Assembly: GCA_013359235.1 (NCBI GenBank)
Contig: JABWCE010000010.1
Coordinates: 39,693 to 103,692 of the forward strand
Source: Bacteroidota bacterium
GTDB lineage: Bacteria > Bacteroidota > Bacteroidia > NS11-12g > UBA9320
Direction of reading: 5' to 3'
Length of the DNA: 64,000 bases
Positions 28,580-36,238 of the stretch are shown piece after piece. The first letter of the stretch is position 1; the number at the start of each line of letters is the position of its first letter. The translations under genes and the position numbers were made by a program. Below the pieces are notes generated by a model, which was given only the letters and a program-made list of their open reading frames with translations, had not been told where the DNA came from and ran no database searches.

Positions 28580-29710
28580 CTATTCTTTTACTGCCTTTAT
28601 TACTCCTTGTGTAATATAATTTAATTGTTCATTATCCATTTCGGTACTTATGGGCAACGAAAGTACTGTTTTGCACAACAATTCTGAAACAGGAAACATT
28701 CCGGCTTTATAATTTTCAGCCCCAAATGCCTTTTGAAAATGAAGTGGTAAGGGATAATATATCATACTTGGAATGCTCATTTCTGTAAGTTTTTTCTTCA
28801 ATTCATCTCTGTCTATTCCATTTAGTTTTAATGTGTATTGGTGAAAAACATGAGTTGATTTTGAATCTCTGTTCGGAATTATAATTTTTTGGTGTTCTGC
28901 AAAAGCTGTATCATAAAATTCAGCTACTTTTTGCCTTGCTTTGCAATACTCGTCAAGGTATTTTAATTTAACATCAAGTATGGCTGCTTGCAAGGTATCA
29001 AGTCTTGAATTTACTCCGATTATATCATGATAATACTGGATTTTTTGACCATGATTTGTTATCATTTTAATTTTTTCGGCAAGAATTTCGTCGTTTGTAA
29101 ACAATGCACCTCCATCACCATAACAGCCAAGATTTTTTGAGGGGAAAAATGATGTTGTTCCAATATGTCCCATAGTTCCGGCTTGTTTTTTATCTCCATT
29201 ATCGAATGTGTATATTGAGCCAATAGCTTGAGCCAAATCTTCAATTATATATAATTTGTGTTTTTGTGCAATTTTGATGATTGACTCCATATCGGCACAT
29301 TGCCCAAATAGATGAACCGGCACTATAGCTTTGGTTTTGGGAGTAATTGCTTTTTCTATTGATACAGGGTCTATACAAAAAGTTTTTTCATCTACATCTA
29401 CTAAAACAGGTGTTAAACCAAGCAATGCAATAACTTCTGCAGTTGCGGCATAGGTAAAAGTTGCTGTAATAACTTCGTCACCGGGCTTTAAATCTAATGC
29501 CATCATCGCTATTTGTAGGGCATCTGTTCCGTTTGCACAAGGTATTACAAACTTTGCTCCTGTGTATTTTGCAAGGTTATTAGCAAATTTTTCAACCTGA
29601 GGACCTTTTATAAATTTTGTTGATTCAATTACTTCAAAAATTGCAGTATCAATTTCAGATTTTATTTTATTGTATTGACCTTGCAGGTCAACCATTTGTA
29701 TATTTTTCAT
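28580..29710 (-). CDS. DegT/DnrJ/EryC1/StrS family sugar aminotransferase
   Basis: A 376-residue PLP enzyme of fold type I. It has VIPCANGTDALQIA (phosphate cup) near residue 55, ITATFTYAATAEVIALLGLTP, HLFGQCADM, IEDLAQAIG with the PLP-pyridine Asp, and the Schiff-base Lys in SFFPSKNLGCYGDGG near residue 190. These enzymes transaminate keto-sugars of UDP or dTDP sugars (WbpE and FdtB types). With ugd immediately downstream, a UDP-2-acetamido-3-ketoglucuronate substrate (WbpE-like) is plausible but unproven, since no wbpA/wbpB/wbpD genes are seen. Confidence 0.86.
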   Translation of the reverse strand: MKNIQMVDLQGQYNKIKSEIDTAIFEVIESTKFIKGPQVEKFANNLAKYTGAKFVIPCANGTDALQIAMMALDLKPGDEVITATFTYAATAEVIALLGLTPVLVDVDEKTFCIDPVSIEKAITPKTKAIVPVHLFGQCADMESIIKIAQKHKLYIIEDLAQAIGSIYTFDNGDKKQAGTMGHIGTTSFFPSKNLGCYGDGGALFTNDEILAEKIKMITNHGQKIQYYHDIIGVNSRLDTLQAAILDVKLKYLDEYCKARQKVAEFYDTAFAEHQKIIIPNRDSKSTHVFHQYTLKLNGIDRDELKKKLTEMSIPSMIYYPLPLHFQKAFGAENYKAGMFPVSELLCKTVLSLPISTEMDNEQLNYITQGVIKAVKE

Positions 29711-29862
29711 TAATTTATTTGATTTTTTGCAAATTTAATATTCTTTACGTGCAATGAGATTTTTTATAAATGCAATCTCATCAAAACGCTTGTAAATCGG
29801 ATGAAATTAATATAGTTTTTTAAAATTATTTTTGCCATTAGTCTTTTTTTTAAATTAAATAG

Positions 29863-30618
29863 TTGAAAAAAGTATTTTTTATAATAATTCTCGGCTTTTT
29901 GTGTCAATCAATATTCTCACAAGATATTTTTAAACGCAAATTTGAAGAAAAACAGATTTTAGTTTTTGATTTGACTTACAAATATCAAATTCCGGGGAAA
30001 GATATGAGTAAAAGATTTGGAACCAATTCTTCAATTGGTGGAGAAATTTTATTAAAAAACAAAAAAAATTGGCTTTGGGGAGTAAACGGGTATTTTATAT
30101 GGGGAAAAAATGTAAAAGAATCGGGTATTCTTGACTCTATAAGAGGAATTAGCGGTGAGATAATTGACCAAAATGGGCAATTTTCGGTAACCGGTCTCGA
30201 ACAAAGAGGCATGAATTTAGGACTGGTTTTTGGGAAAATAATTTCATTTAACAATAATAAAAACTCGGGTTTGCAATTACATGCAAGTGCCGGATATTTA
30301 AGTCATCGCATCAAAATTTTTTCGACTAAAACAGTTCCCCAGTTAACTGATGAGATGAAAAAAGGCTACGATAGATACACAAGCGGTCCATTTGTTTCTC
30401 AATATATAGGGTACCGGTTTTTCGACCCTCGAAAACGATTGAATTTTTCTTTAGGTATTGAATTTATTGAGGGTTTTACACAAAGTCGCCGAAGTTTTAA
30501 CTATGATACCCGATTATCAGATACTGATAAAAGAATTGACTTTCTTACAGGTTTAAAATGCAGTTTAGCTATTCCTATATTTTTAAAAAAGGCTTCGGAA
30601 GAAGAGTTTTTTGAATAA
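29863..30618 (+). CDS. Outer-membrane beta-barrel protein
   Basis: 251 residues from a TTG start. The signal peptide is MKKVFFIIILGFLCQSIFSQ. Strand-like segments such as QILVFDLTYKYQIP, NWLWGVNGYFIWG, SGLQLHASAGYLSHRIKIF and RLNFSLGIEFIEGF indicate a small barrel, ending in a hydrophobic stretch (LKCSLAIPIFLKK). A conserved family of Bacteroidota envelope proteins is likely but not identified. A TATTTTTG box lies at 29827-29834. It is divergent from the DegT-family gene with a 152-bp gap. Confidence 0.65.
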   Translation: MKKVFFIIILGFLCQSIFSQDIFKRKFEEKQILVFDLTYKYQIPGKDMSKRFGTNSSIGGEILLKNKKNWLWGVNGYFIWGKNVKESGILDSIRGISGEIIDQNGQFSVTGLEQRGMNLGLVFGKIISFNNNKNSGLQLHASAGYLSHRIKIFSTKTVPQLTDEMKKGYDRYTSGPFVSQYIGYRFFDPRKRLNFSLGIEFIEGFTQSRRSFNYDTRLSDTDKRIDFLTGLKCSLAIPIFLKKASEEEFFE

Positions 30619-30635
30619 ATTTTAAAAAATATTTA

Positions 30636-30666
30636 TTTGAAAATCAACGCTTAAAAATTATTTTTA
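30636..30666 (+). promoter_or_regulatory. Candidate promoter of the lipoprotein gene at 30731
   Basis: TTTG at 30636-30639 and TATTTTTA at 30659-30666 are 19 bases apart and match the Bacteroidota TTTG/TAnnTTTG elements with one mismatch in the last base of the -7 box. The start codon follows 64 bases later. Confidence 0.5.
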
Positions 30667-30730
30667 ATTTAATTGAAATGTTTTTAAAGTTATCGTATGT
30701 CTAAGAGGTAAAATTTAAAAAATTAAGATC

Positions 30731-31423
30731 ATGAAAAGGAATTTAAAAAACACAGCACTTGCTATTGGATTAATGGCATTGGGAATGGTAGGATGTCAAA
30801 AAGATACTTTAAATCAAAATTTTACTGATTCCGAAAACTTAGATTATCAAATTCAATCTTTGGTAACACAAACTGACAATGAAAGCGATGTTCTTGAAGT
30901 TTATTTAGATGACAACACTTCTGAAATTGCAGTACAAAACGAAGGTATCCCTACAGATTATCTTGTAACTTCTGAAGATTTGAGCGAAACAAGCGGAGCA
31001 ATAGGAGGTAATACAGATAATAGAAAACACATAAAAGACAACTCGTTTTTGCGTTGTTTAAAAGGATTAGGGTTAGATTCAGACCAATACAGAAAATTAG
31101 CAATTATATTGGCTGAATTTAAAGATTGCAATGCTTCTGCAATAAAAAGAGCAAGAACAATACATGCCGAATTGCAGAAAAAATACAAGGAGTTAGCCGA
31201 AGCACAAATTAAATTATACAAAAACAACGAAATTACAAAAAGCGAACTTGAAGCAAGACTTAAAAGAATCAGAATGGCTTTTCATAAAGAACTTAGAGAC
31301 CTTCATTTGAAAGAAAAACTTGCTGATGCTTTCAAAAATTGCCATGATAAAATGCTGAGACAATTGCACGGAATATTAACTGATAGGCAATGGGCGGCAT
31401 TTGTTAAATGTTATAAAAGATAG
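30731..31423 (+). CDS. Lipoprotein with Spy/CpxP-like helical domain
   Basis: 230 residues. The signal peptide ends in the lipobox GMVGC near residue 22. The acidic stretch at residues 30-95 is likely disordered. Residues about 105-230 are highly helical and charged, with repeated AQIKLYKNNEITKSELEARLKRI and a final LHGILTDRQWAAFVKCYK, resembling the LTxxQ motif helices of the periplasmic chaperones CpxP and Spy. Three or four Cys (FLRCLKGL, EFKDCNAS, KNCHDK, VKCYKR) could pair. A role in envelope stress is inference. The final base of its stop codon is the G of the G^TTA junction of the cassette that follows. Confidence 0.7.
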   Translation: MKRNLKNTALAIGLMALGMVGCQKDTLNQNFTDSENLDYQIQSLVTQTDNESDVLEVYLDDNTSEIAVQNEGIPTDYLVTSEDLSETSGAIGGNTDNRKHIKDNSFLRCLKGLGLDSDQYRKLAIILAEFKDCNASAIKRARTIHAELQKKYKELAEAQIKLYKNNEITKSELEARLKRIRMAFHKELRDLHLKEKLADAFKNCHDKMLRQLHGILTDRQWAAFVKCYKR

Positions 31424-33161
31424 TTAGCAGCAACACTAATATAAACCAATAGGCAATATGAACGTCAAATAGACAATAACAATAACGTAGAAAACATGAA
31501 AAAAATTATTTTACTTGGACTATTCTCGGTTTCGTTCTTATCGACTTTAATGGCTCAAGTCCCCTCTGAATGGAGTACGGCAAAGGTTCAGCTTATACTC
31601 AAACTTAAACAGATAAATACAGAGGTTGTTAACCGATGGGACAACCAATCCTATTGTACCAATTTTGCAGGTAATTTAATGCTGGCTAATAGCAATAGAG
31701 GTTACGCCTTGTTTACGCCTGACACAGCTTATCCTTACCCAATACCAGCTTATCAAAATGCTCTCTACTCCAAAATTGACACCATGTTAATGGCATTTGA
31801 CACATTGGGATATAAAGCTGTCGATTTGACCCTACAATACCCAATGCTTGTGAATTCCTTTACAAATTCACAATACTATCTTGATTTTTATATGACTGTT
31901 AGTCAAAAAATAAAAAAGAAAGGATTTAAATTAATTATTGGTTGCCAAGCTGCATTTGTAGATTCTGTATTTGGTGAGCCAAAATTAACCGGTGATATTA
32001 AGAAACATTATTTCAACCCCGACAATAATATACTGACAGACGATTCACTTGAGGTGGTTCGGTTCAAGCAGGAAAAGTTGCAAATGATGCAAACCATTTT
32101 GGATTCTTTACAACCAGACTATCTCACATTGGAAATGGAGCCACAGACTCAAGAATATAATCTATATAATATGATTGATTATAGTGTTGACAGCACTATT
32201 TCGCTTGTTAATTACTTTACAGGTAATTTAAGCGTTGGCTCAACATTGCTTGGCGCGGGGGCTGGAACCTGGGATGATTATAGTTTTTTTGAAAAAATTG
32301 CTACTCAGACCAATGTAGATTATATTGACTATCATATATATCCTCCTCATTTTAGCTATATTAATAACATGGCATTTAGAATAGATTCCGTAGCAGATGC
32401 CAATAATAAAAAACTGATTATCGGGGAATCCTGGTGTTATAAAGCAACTAATGGCGAAGTAAGCAATATTACACAACCTGTTGGAACGAGTCAACTTATA
32501 TATTCCAGAGATGTATTTGACTATTGGACATCCATAGACACTCTATTCGTTCAAACGCTCGTAAATCTTTCACAGCAATCAAAAGTAGAATTAGTACAAT
32601 TTCATTGGCCAAATGTTATGTTCGGGCAAGTGACTTATGATTCTGCTACTCATTTTTCAATGACCCCTAGTCAGATTCTCAATTTGGGCGCACAGGTTGG
32701 ATATAAATACATGTTTAAATTCAATCTTTCACCGGTGGGAATTTTTACAAGTAATGCAATTGGCAGTATTTGTATGACAACAGATATTAATGAGAACACT
32801 TCTATGGCTCCCATTTATATCTATCCGAATCCTGCTCATAGCATCATCAACATTATAACTTCAGAAAAAATACTAAAAACGGTCCTCATCGACATGACTG
32901 GGAAGGTAGTTTTTAGTGAGAGTAATACCAATCAACTACGTATTCCCGACTTACAAAATGGGTTGTATATAATAAAGTGTGAAACAACGACTGGCTTTTT
33001 TACACGTAAAATAATTGTGGAATAATAAGTGCTGCTGCTAGCAAGGGCTTAGCGAAAATGGCGGTTATTTGGTTAATTGAACATTTGTGCTTCGTGTCAA
33101 ATGTTGTGCTTGTTGACAGTTTCGTGCTTCGTATTCGCCACCTTCGCCAAACTCTGAAACG
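31424..33161 (+). mobile_element. Putative integron-like gene cassette carrying one T9SS-sorted protein
   Basis: The segment between GTTAGCAGC (31423-31431) and GTTAATA (33161-33167) has the layout of an integron cassette. It has one ORF, a leader of 72 bases and, after the stop, an imperfect inverted repeat (33034-33167). The bases at the left junction, GTTAGCAGC, are complementary, with one wobble, to GCTGCTAGC (33034-33042), so a circle closed at G^TTA would restore a full attC-like site. Excision would rejoin the lipoprotein stop to a terminator at 33185. Base composition looks less AT-rich than the neighbours. No integrase is present in the window. Confidence 0.6.
31496..33025 (+). CDS. 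Secreted glycoside-hydrolase-like protein with T9SS sorting domain
   Basis: 509 residues. The signal peptide is MKKIILLGLFSVSFLSTLMAQ. Residues about 60-420 look like a TIM-barrel hydrolase: TLEMEPQTQ (about 211-219) and IIGESWCYK (about 306) place two Glu as in clan A glycosidases (acid/base and nucleophile), and VDYIDYHIYPP precedes the second. Residues 438-509 form a type A sorting domain (IYPNPAHSIINI, LIDMTGKVVFS, NGLYIIKCETTTGFFTRKIIV). It is predicted to be exported through T9SS to the cell surface. The family is not assigned, and sugar specificity is unknown. It is the sole gene of the cassette. Confidence 0.75.
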   Translation: MKKIILLGLFSVSFLSTLMAQVPSEWSTAKVQLILKLKQINTEVVNRWDNQSYCTNFAGNLMLANSNRGYALFTPDTAYPYPIPAYQNALYSKIDTMLMAFDTLGYKAVDLTLQYPMLVNSFTNSQYYLDFYMTVSQKIKKKGFKLIIGCQAAFVDSVFGEPKLTGDIKKHYFNPDNNILTDDSLEVVRFKQEKLQMMQTILDSLQPDYLTLEMEPQTQEYNLYNMIDYSVDSTISLVNYFTGNLSVGSTLLGAGAGTWDDYSFFEKIATQTNVDYIDYHIYPPHFSYINNMAFRIDSVADANNKKLIIGESWCYKATNGEVSNITQPVGTSQLIYSRDVFDYWTSIDTLFVQTLVNLSQQSKVELVQFHWPNVMFGQVTYDSATHFSMTPSQILNLGAQVGYKYMFKFNLSPVGIFTSNAIGSICMTTDINENTSMAPIYIYPNPAHSIINIITSEKILKTVLIDMTGKVVFSESNTNQLRIPDLQNGLYIIKCETTTGFFTRKIIVE

Positions 33162-33167
33162 TTAATA
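33034..33167 (+). repeat. attC-like imperfect inverted repeat
   Basis: Outer arms 33044-33067 and 33132-33155 can pair at 17 of 24 positions plus G-T pairs, with AGCGAA and TGGCG facing TTCGC and CGCCA. The loop holds a perfect hairpin, AACATTTG (33080-33087) with CAAATGTT (33098-33105). The outer boxes are GCTGCTAGC (33034-33042) on the left and GTTAATA (33161-33167) on the right. The size, about 130 bases, and the stem with unpaired bulges fit an integron attC site; the core does not match the textbook GTTRRRY exactly. Confidence 0.55.
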
Positions 33168-33184
33168 TTAAACAACTATACCTC

Positions 33185-33222
33185 AAGTCCTGATACTAAA
33201 GCAGTATCGGGACTTTTTTTTT
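33185..33222 (+). terminator. Rho-independent terminator
   Basis: A 13-bp stem AAGTCCTGATACT (33185-33197) pairs with AGTATCGGGACTT (33203-33215), with one G-U pair and a five-base loop AAAGC, followed by a run of T ending at 33222. It probably served the lipoprotein gene ending at 31423 before the cassette was inserted, and now ends transcripts of both. Confidence 0.9.
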
Positions 33223-33268
33223 AAATTTACTTTTTAAAAATTAACTTTGAACCTTTATTCTCTGCAAT

Positions 33269-34525
33269 TTGATATTAGTTTACAATTTATCAATTAAAAT
33301 TTTATCAATCATTTTTTGGGTAGGAAGATTTTTTAATAAAAAACTTGCTGATGGCTATTATGGCAGATTAAACTGGCGAGAAAAACTTAGATTATTTAAG
33401 TTGCAAAGCAATGAAAAAATTATATGGTTTCATTGTGCATCCCTTGGCGAGTTTGAAATGGCAAGACCTGTTATAGAAGAATTGAATAAGATTAAAAACG
33501 AAAAAATTACTTTAATTTTAACCTTTTTTTCGCCTTCGGGTTATGAAATCAGAAAAAATTATAATGGTGTAAACGGAGTATTCTACTTGCCTCTTGATAC
33601 CGTAAAAAACGCTCATGATTTTATAGATATTTTAAAACCAAGTATTGCCGTATTTGTTAAATATGAATTTTGGTTAAATTATTTGTTTTATTTGAAGCGA
33701 CAAGAAATTAAAACTATTCTCATAAATGCAATATTCAATAAAGAACAAATTTATTTTAAATGGTATGGCTACATATATTTTAATGTTTTGAAAAAATTTG
33801 ACCATATTTTTGTTCAAAACAAACATTCGCTAAAGATTTTAGGAAGTAAAGGCATTAAAAACGTAACTGTATCGGGCGATTTGCGTTATGACCGTGTAAT
33901 TGCAAATTCGAAATCAGAGCAAGAATTTCCCCCTATTGCCGAATTTGTCAAAAATTCATTTGTAATTGTTGGAGGCAGTACTTGGCAAGCCGAAGAAGAA
34001 ATATTAAAATACAGTCTATCAAAAAATAAAGATACTTTAAAATTGATAATTGCGCCACATGATATTTCTGAAAAGCATTTAATAAATATTGAGAAAATTT
34101 TTAAAGATTTTAAAACTGCAAGATTCACTAAAAATGAAATTGACGAAACCACAAAAGTATTAATAATTGATGTGGTCGGATATCTTTCTTCTATTTACAA
34201 ATATGGTAAAGTAGCATTGGTTGGTGGCGGTTTTAGCGGAGCTTTGCACAATATAATAGAGCCTTCGGTATATGGAATTCCGGTTTTTTTTGGGTATAAA
34301 TATTCAAAATTTCCCGAAGCTGGCTATTTTAAAAGAAATAAGATTGGTTTTGCAATTCATAATGGCTTTAATTTTAATGAGCATTTGAAAGGAATAATGA
34401 AAAATAATCAACTTTTAACTGAAGTAAAACATAATTCGGCTATGGTTTTTAAGCAAAATACCGGCAGCACTATGCAGGTTTTTTATAAAATTGCAGGTTT
34501 TTGTAACTTAAAAATAAATGTGTGA
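33269..34525 (+). CDS. waaA: 3-deoxy-D-manno-octulosonic acid transferase
   Basis: 418 residues from a TTG start. An N-terminal membrane-anchor helix (about 1-18) is followed by the GT30 domain: FHCASLGEFEMARPVIEEL near residue 52 (catalytic Glu in GEFE), TFFSPSGYEI, YLPLDTVKNAHDFIDILKPSIAVFVKYEFW, and the C-terminal VALVGGGFSGALHNIIEPSVYGIPVFFG of the nucleotide-sugar site. WaaA transfers Kdo from CMP-Kdo to lipid A at the inner membrane. kdsD, which makes the Kdo precursor arabinose 5-phosphate, is at 38.5 kb. Convergent with the next gene. Confidence 0.92.
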   Translation: MILVYNLSIKILSIIFWVGRFFNKKLADGYYGRLNWREKLRLFKLQSNEKIIWFHCASLGEFEMARPVIEELNKIKNEKITLILTFFSPSGYEIRKNYNGVNGVFYLPLDTVKNAHDFIDILKPSIAVFVKYEFWLNYLFYLKRQEIKTILINAIFNKEQIYFKWYGYIYFNVLKKFDHIFVQNKHSLKILGSKGIKNVTVSGDLRYDRVIANSKSEQEFPPIAEFVKNSFVIVGGSTWQAEEEILKYSLSKNKDTLKLIIAPHDISEKHLINIEKIFKDFKTARFTKNEIDETTKVLIIDVVGYLSSIYKYGKVALVGGGFSGALHNIIEPSVYGIPVFFGYKYSKFPEAGYFKRNKIGFAIHNGFNFNEHLKGIMKNNQLLTEVKHNSAMVFKQNTGSTMQVFYKIAGFCNLKINV

Positions 34526-34530
34526 TTTGC

Positions 34531-34929
34531 TTATAACTTTTCATCAGAAAGTTTAATTATAAAATTCCATGCTATAAATGTAAGAAATGCTGAATAGCTT
34601 ACTCTGAAAAAATATGATTTTACATTGATATACTCAATTGAAACAATATTTTTTAAATAGATTATTAGAATTGAATAAAAAACCGTTAAAAGGATTGTAG
34701 CAAATAGTAAAATATTTTTAGTTACCATTTTTTGTTTAATAAATCCAAAAGAACATATTGCAAATAGGGTAGCTGCAATAAAATGAACTAAATCGGTAAT
34801 AATTGAAATATTTGTTACCAGAAATTTTAAATTTAAATAATTGTATATATTGTATCCGATTTCGAAAAATATAATTGCCGAAAATATTGCTGTTACTATA
34901 CCTGTTATTAGCAAAAGAGTTTTATACAT
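34531..34929 (-). CDS. Hypothetical four-helix membrane protein
   Basis: 132 residues with four hydrophobic segments (about 4-26, 45-65, 72-93 and 105-125), so an inner-membrane protein with no visible motif. The ATG (34927-34929) lies inside the 3' end of tyrS on the same strand, overlapping it by eight bases, which argues that it is translated after tyrS. Function unknown and no family recognised. Confidence 0.6.
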   Translation of the reverse strand: MYKTLLLITGIVTAIFSAIIFFEIGYNIYNYLNLKFLVTNISIITDLVHFIAATLFAICSFGFIKQKMVTKNILLFATILLTVFYSILIIYLKNIVSIEYINVKSYFFRVSYSAFLTFIAWNFIIKLSDEKL

Positions 34930-36217
34930 TACATATAATTAAATAATAGTTTTTTTTACCTTTTTGCACAATTAAATATTTGTTGCTTATCAAATTTGAA
35001 TTGTTTAAAATGAAATTTATATCCGACAATTTTTCTTTATTTAAACTCAGTCCGCCGTTGGCAATCATTTCACGTGCCTGGCTTTTTGAGGGAAATATAT
35101 TTGTAGTTTGAGTTAAAAAATCTACTATATTTATGCCGGAATTTATTTCGCTTGATGCAATATTAAAACTGGGGACACCTTCAAAAATATCGAGTAGTGT
35201 TTGCTCGTCAATATTGTAGAATGACTCTGATGTTGATTTGCCAAATAAAATTTGTGAAGCTTCATAAGCTTTTTTGTACTCGTCAACAGAATGAACTCTG
35301 CATGTAATATCTTTGGCAAGAGTTTTCTGCAAATGCCTTAAATGTGGCTCTGAATTGTGCAATTTCTCAAGTTCAATTATTTCTTCTTCATTGAATAATG
35401 TGAAAATTCTAATGTAATTTTTTGCATCATCGTCAGAGGCGTTTAACCAAAACTGATAAAATTTATATGGTGAAGTTTTTTTAGGGTCAAGCCAAACATT
35501 TCCGCTTTCGGTTTTGCCAAATTTAGTACCATCGGCTTTTTTAATTAATGGGGTGGTAAGTGCAAATGCTTCGCCTTGAGTTTTTCGGCGAATAAGTTCG
35601 GTGCCTGTAACTATATTACCCCATTGGTCGCTACCACCCATTTGAAGTTTTACATTTTTATTTGTATAAAGCCAATAAAAATCATAGCCTTGTACCAATT
35701 GATAACTAAATTCAGTAAACGACATACCATTTTCAAGCCTTTTGCTTACCGAGTCTTTTGCAAGCATATAATTTACTGTAATGTGCTTGCCAATTTCTCT
35801 AATAAAATCTAAGAAGTTGTAATTTTTAAACCAATCGTAGTTATTTACAATTTCGGCAGAGTTTGCTCCACAATTAAAATCAAGAAACTTTTCGAGTTGT
35901 TTTTTTTGGCATTCAAGATTGTGTTTAAGGGTGTTTTCGTCTAAAAGATTTCTTTCTTCGCTTTTGCCGCTGGGGTCGCCTACCATTCCTGTAGCTCCGC
36001 CAATTAAAGCTATAGGTTTATGGCCAGCTTTTTGAAAATGAAGTAAAGTCATTATTTGAACTAAATTTCCTACTCCAAGCGAATCAGAAGTTGGGTCAAA
36101 ACCTATATATCCTGTAACTACTTCTTTTTTTAAGATTTCTTCTGTCCCCGGAATTATATCGTGGAGCATATTTCTCCACTTTAATTCTTCTATGAAACTA
36201 TTACCTGACTTTATCAT
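34922..36217 (-). CDS. tyrS: Tyrosyl-tRNA synthetase
   Basis: 431 residues from ATG 36215-36217; a TTG four codons upstream is less likely. The class I catalytic domain shows [11 protein letters not shown], then GVGN where HIGH is expected (residues 48-51), [36 protein letters not shown] and KFGKT in the KMSKS position. A C-terminal S4 RNA-binding domain follows ([19 protein letters not shown]). It charges tRNA-Tyr. The first His of HIGH, which stabilises the adenylation transition state, is Gly. Confidence 0.93.
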   Translation of the reverse strand: MIKSGNSFIEELKWRNMLHDIIPGTEEILKKEVVTGYIGFDPTSDSLGVGNLVQIMTLLHFQKAGHKPIALIGGATGMVGDPSGKSEERNLLDENTLKHNLECQKKQLEKFLDFNCGANSAEIVNNYDWFKNYNFLDFIREIGKHITVNYMLAKDSVSKRLENGMSFTEFSYQLVQGYDFYWLYTNKNVKLQMGGSDQWGNIVTGTELIRRKTQGEAFALTTPLIKKADGTKFGKTESGNVWLDPKKTSPYKFYQFWLNASDDDAKNYIRIFTLFNEEEIIELEKLHNSEPHLRHLQKTLAKDITCRVHSVDEYKKAYEASQILFGKSTSESFYNIDEQTLLDIFEGVPSFNIASSEINSGINIVDFLTQTTNIFPSKSQAREMIANGGLSLNKEKLSDINFILNNSNLISNKYLIVQKGKKNYYLIICNV

Positions 36218-36238
36218 TTGCAAATGCAATAGGTAATA

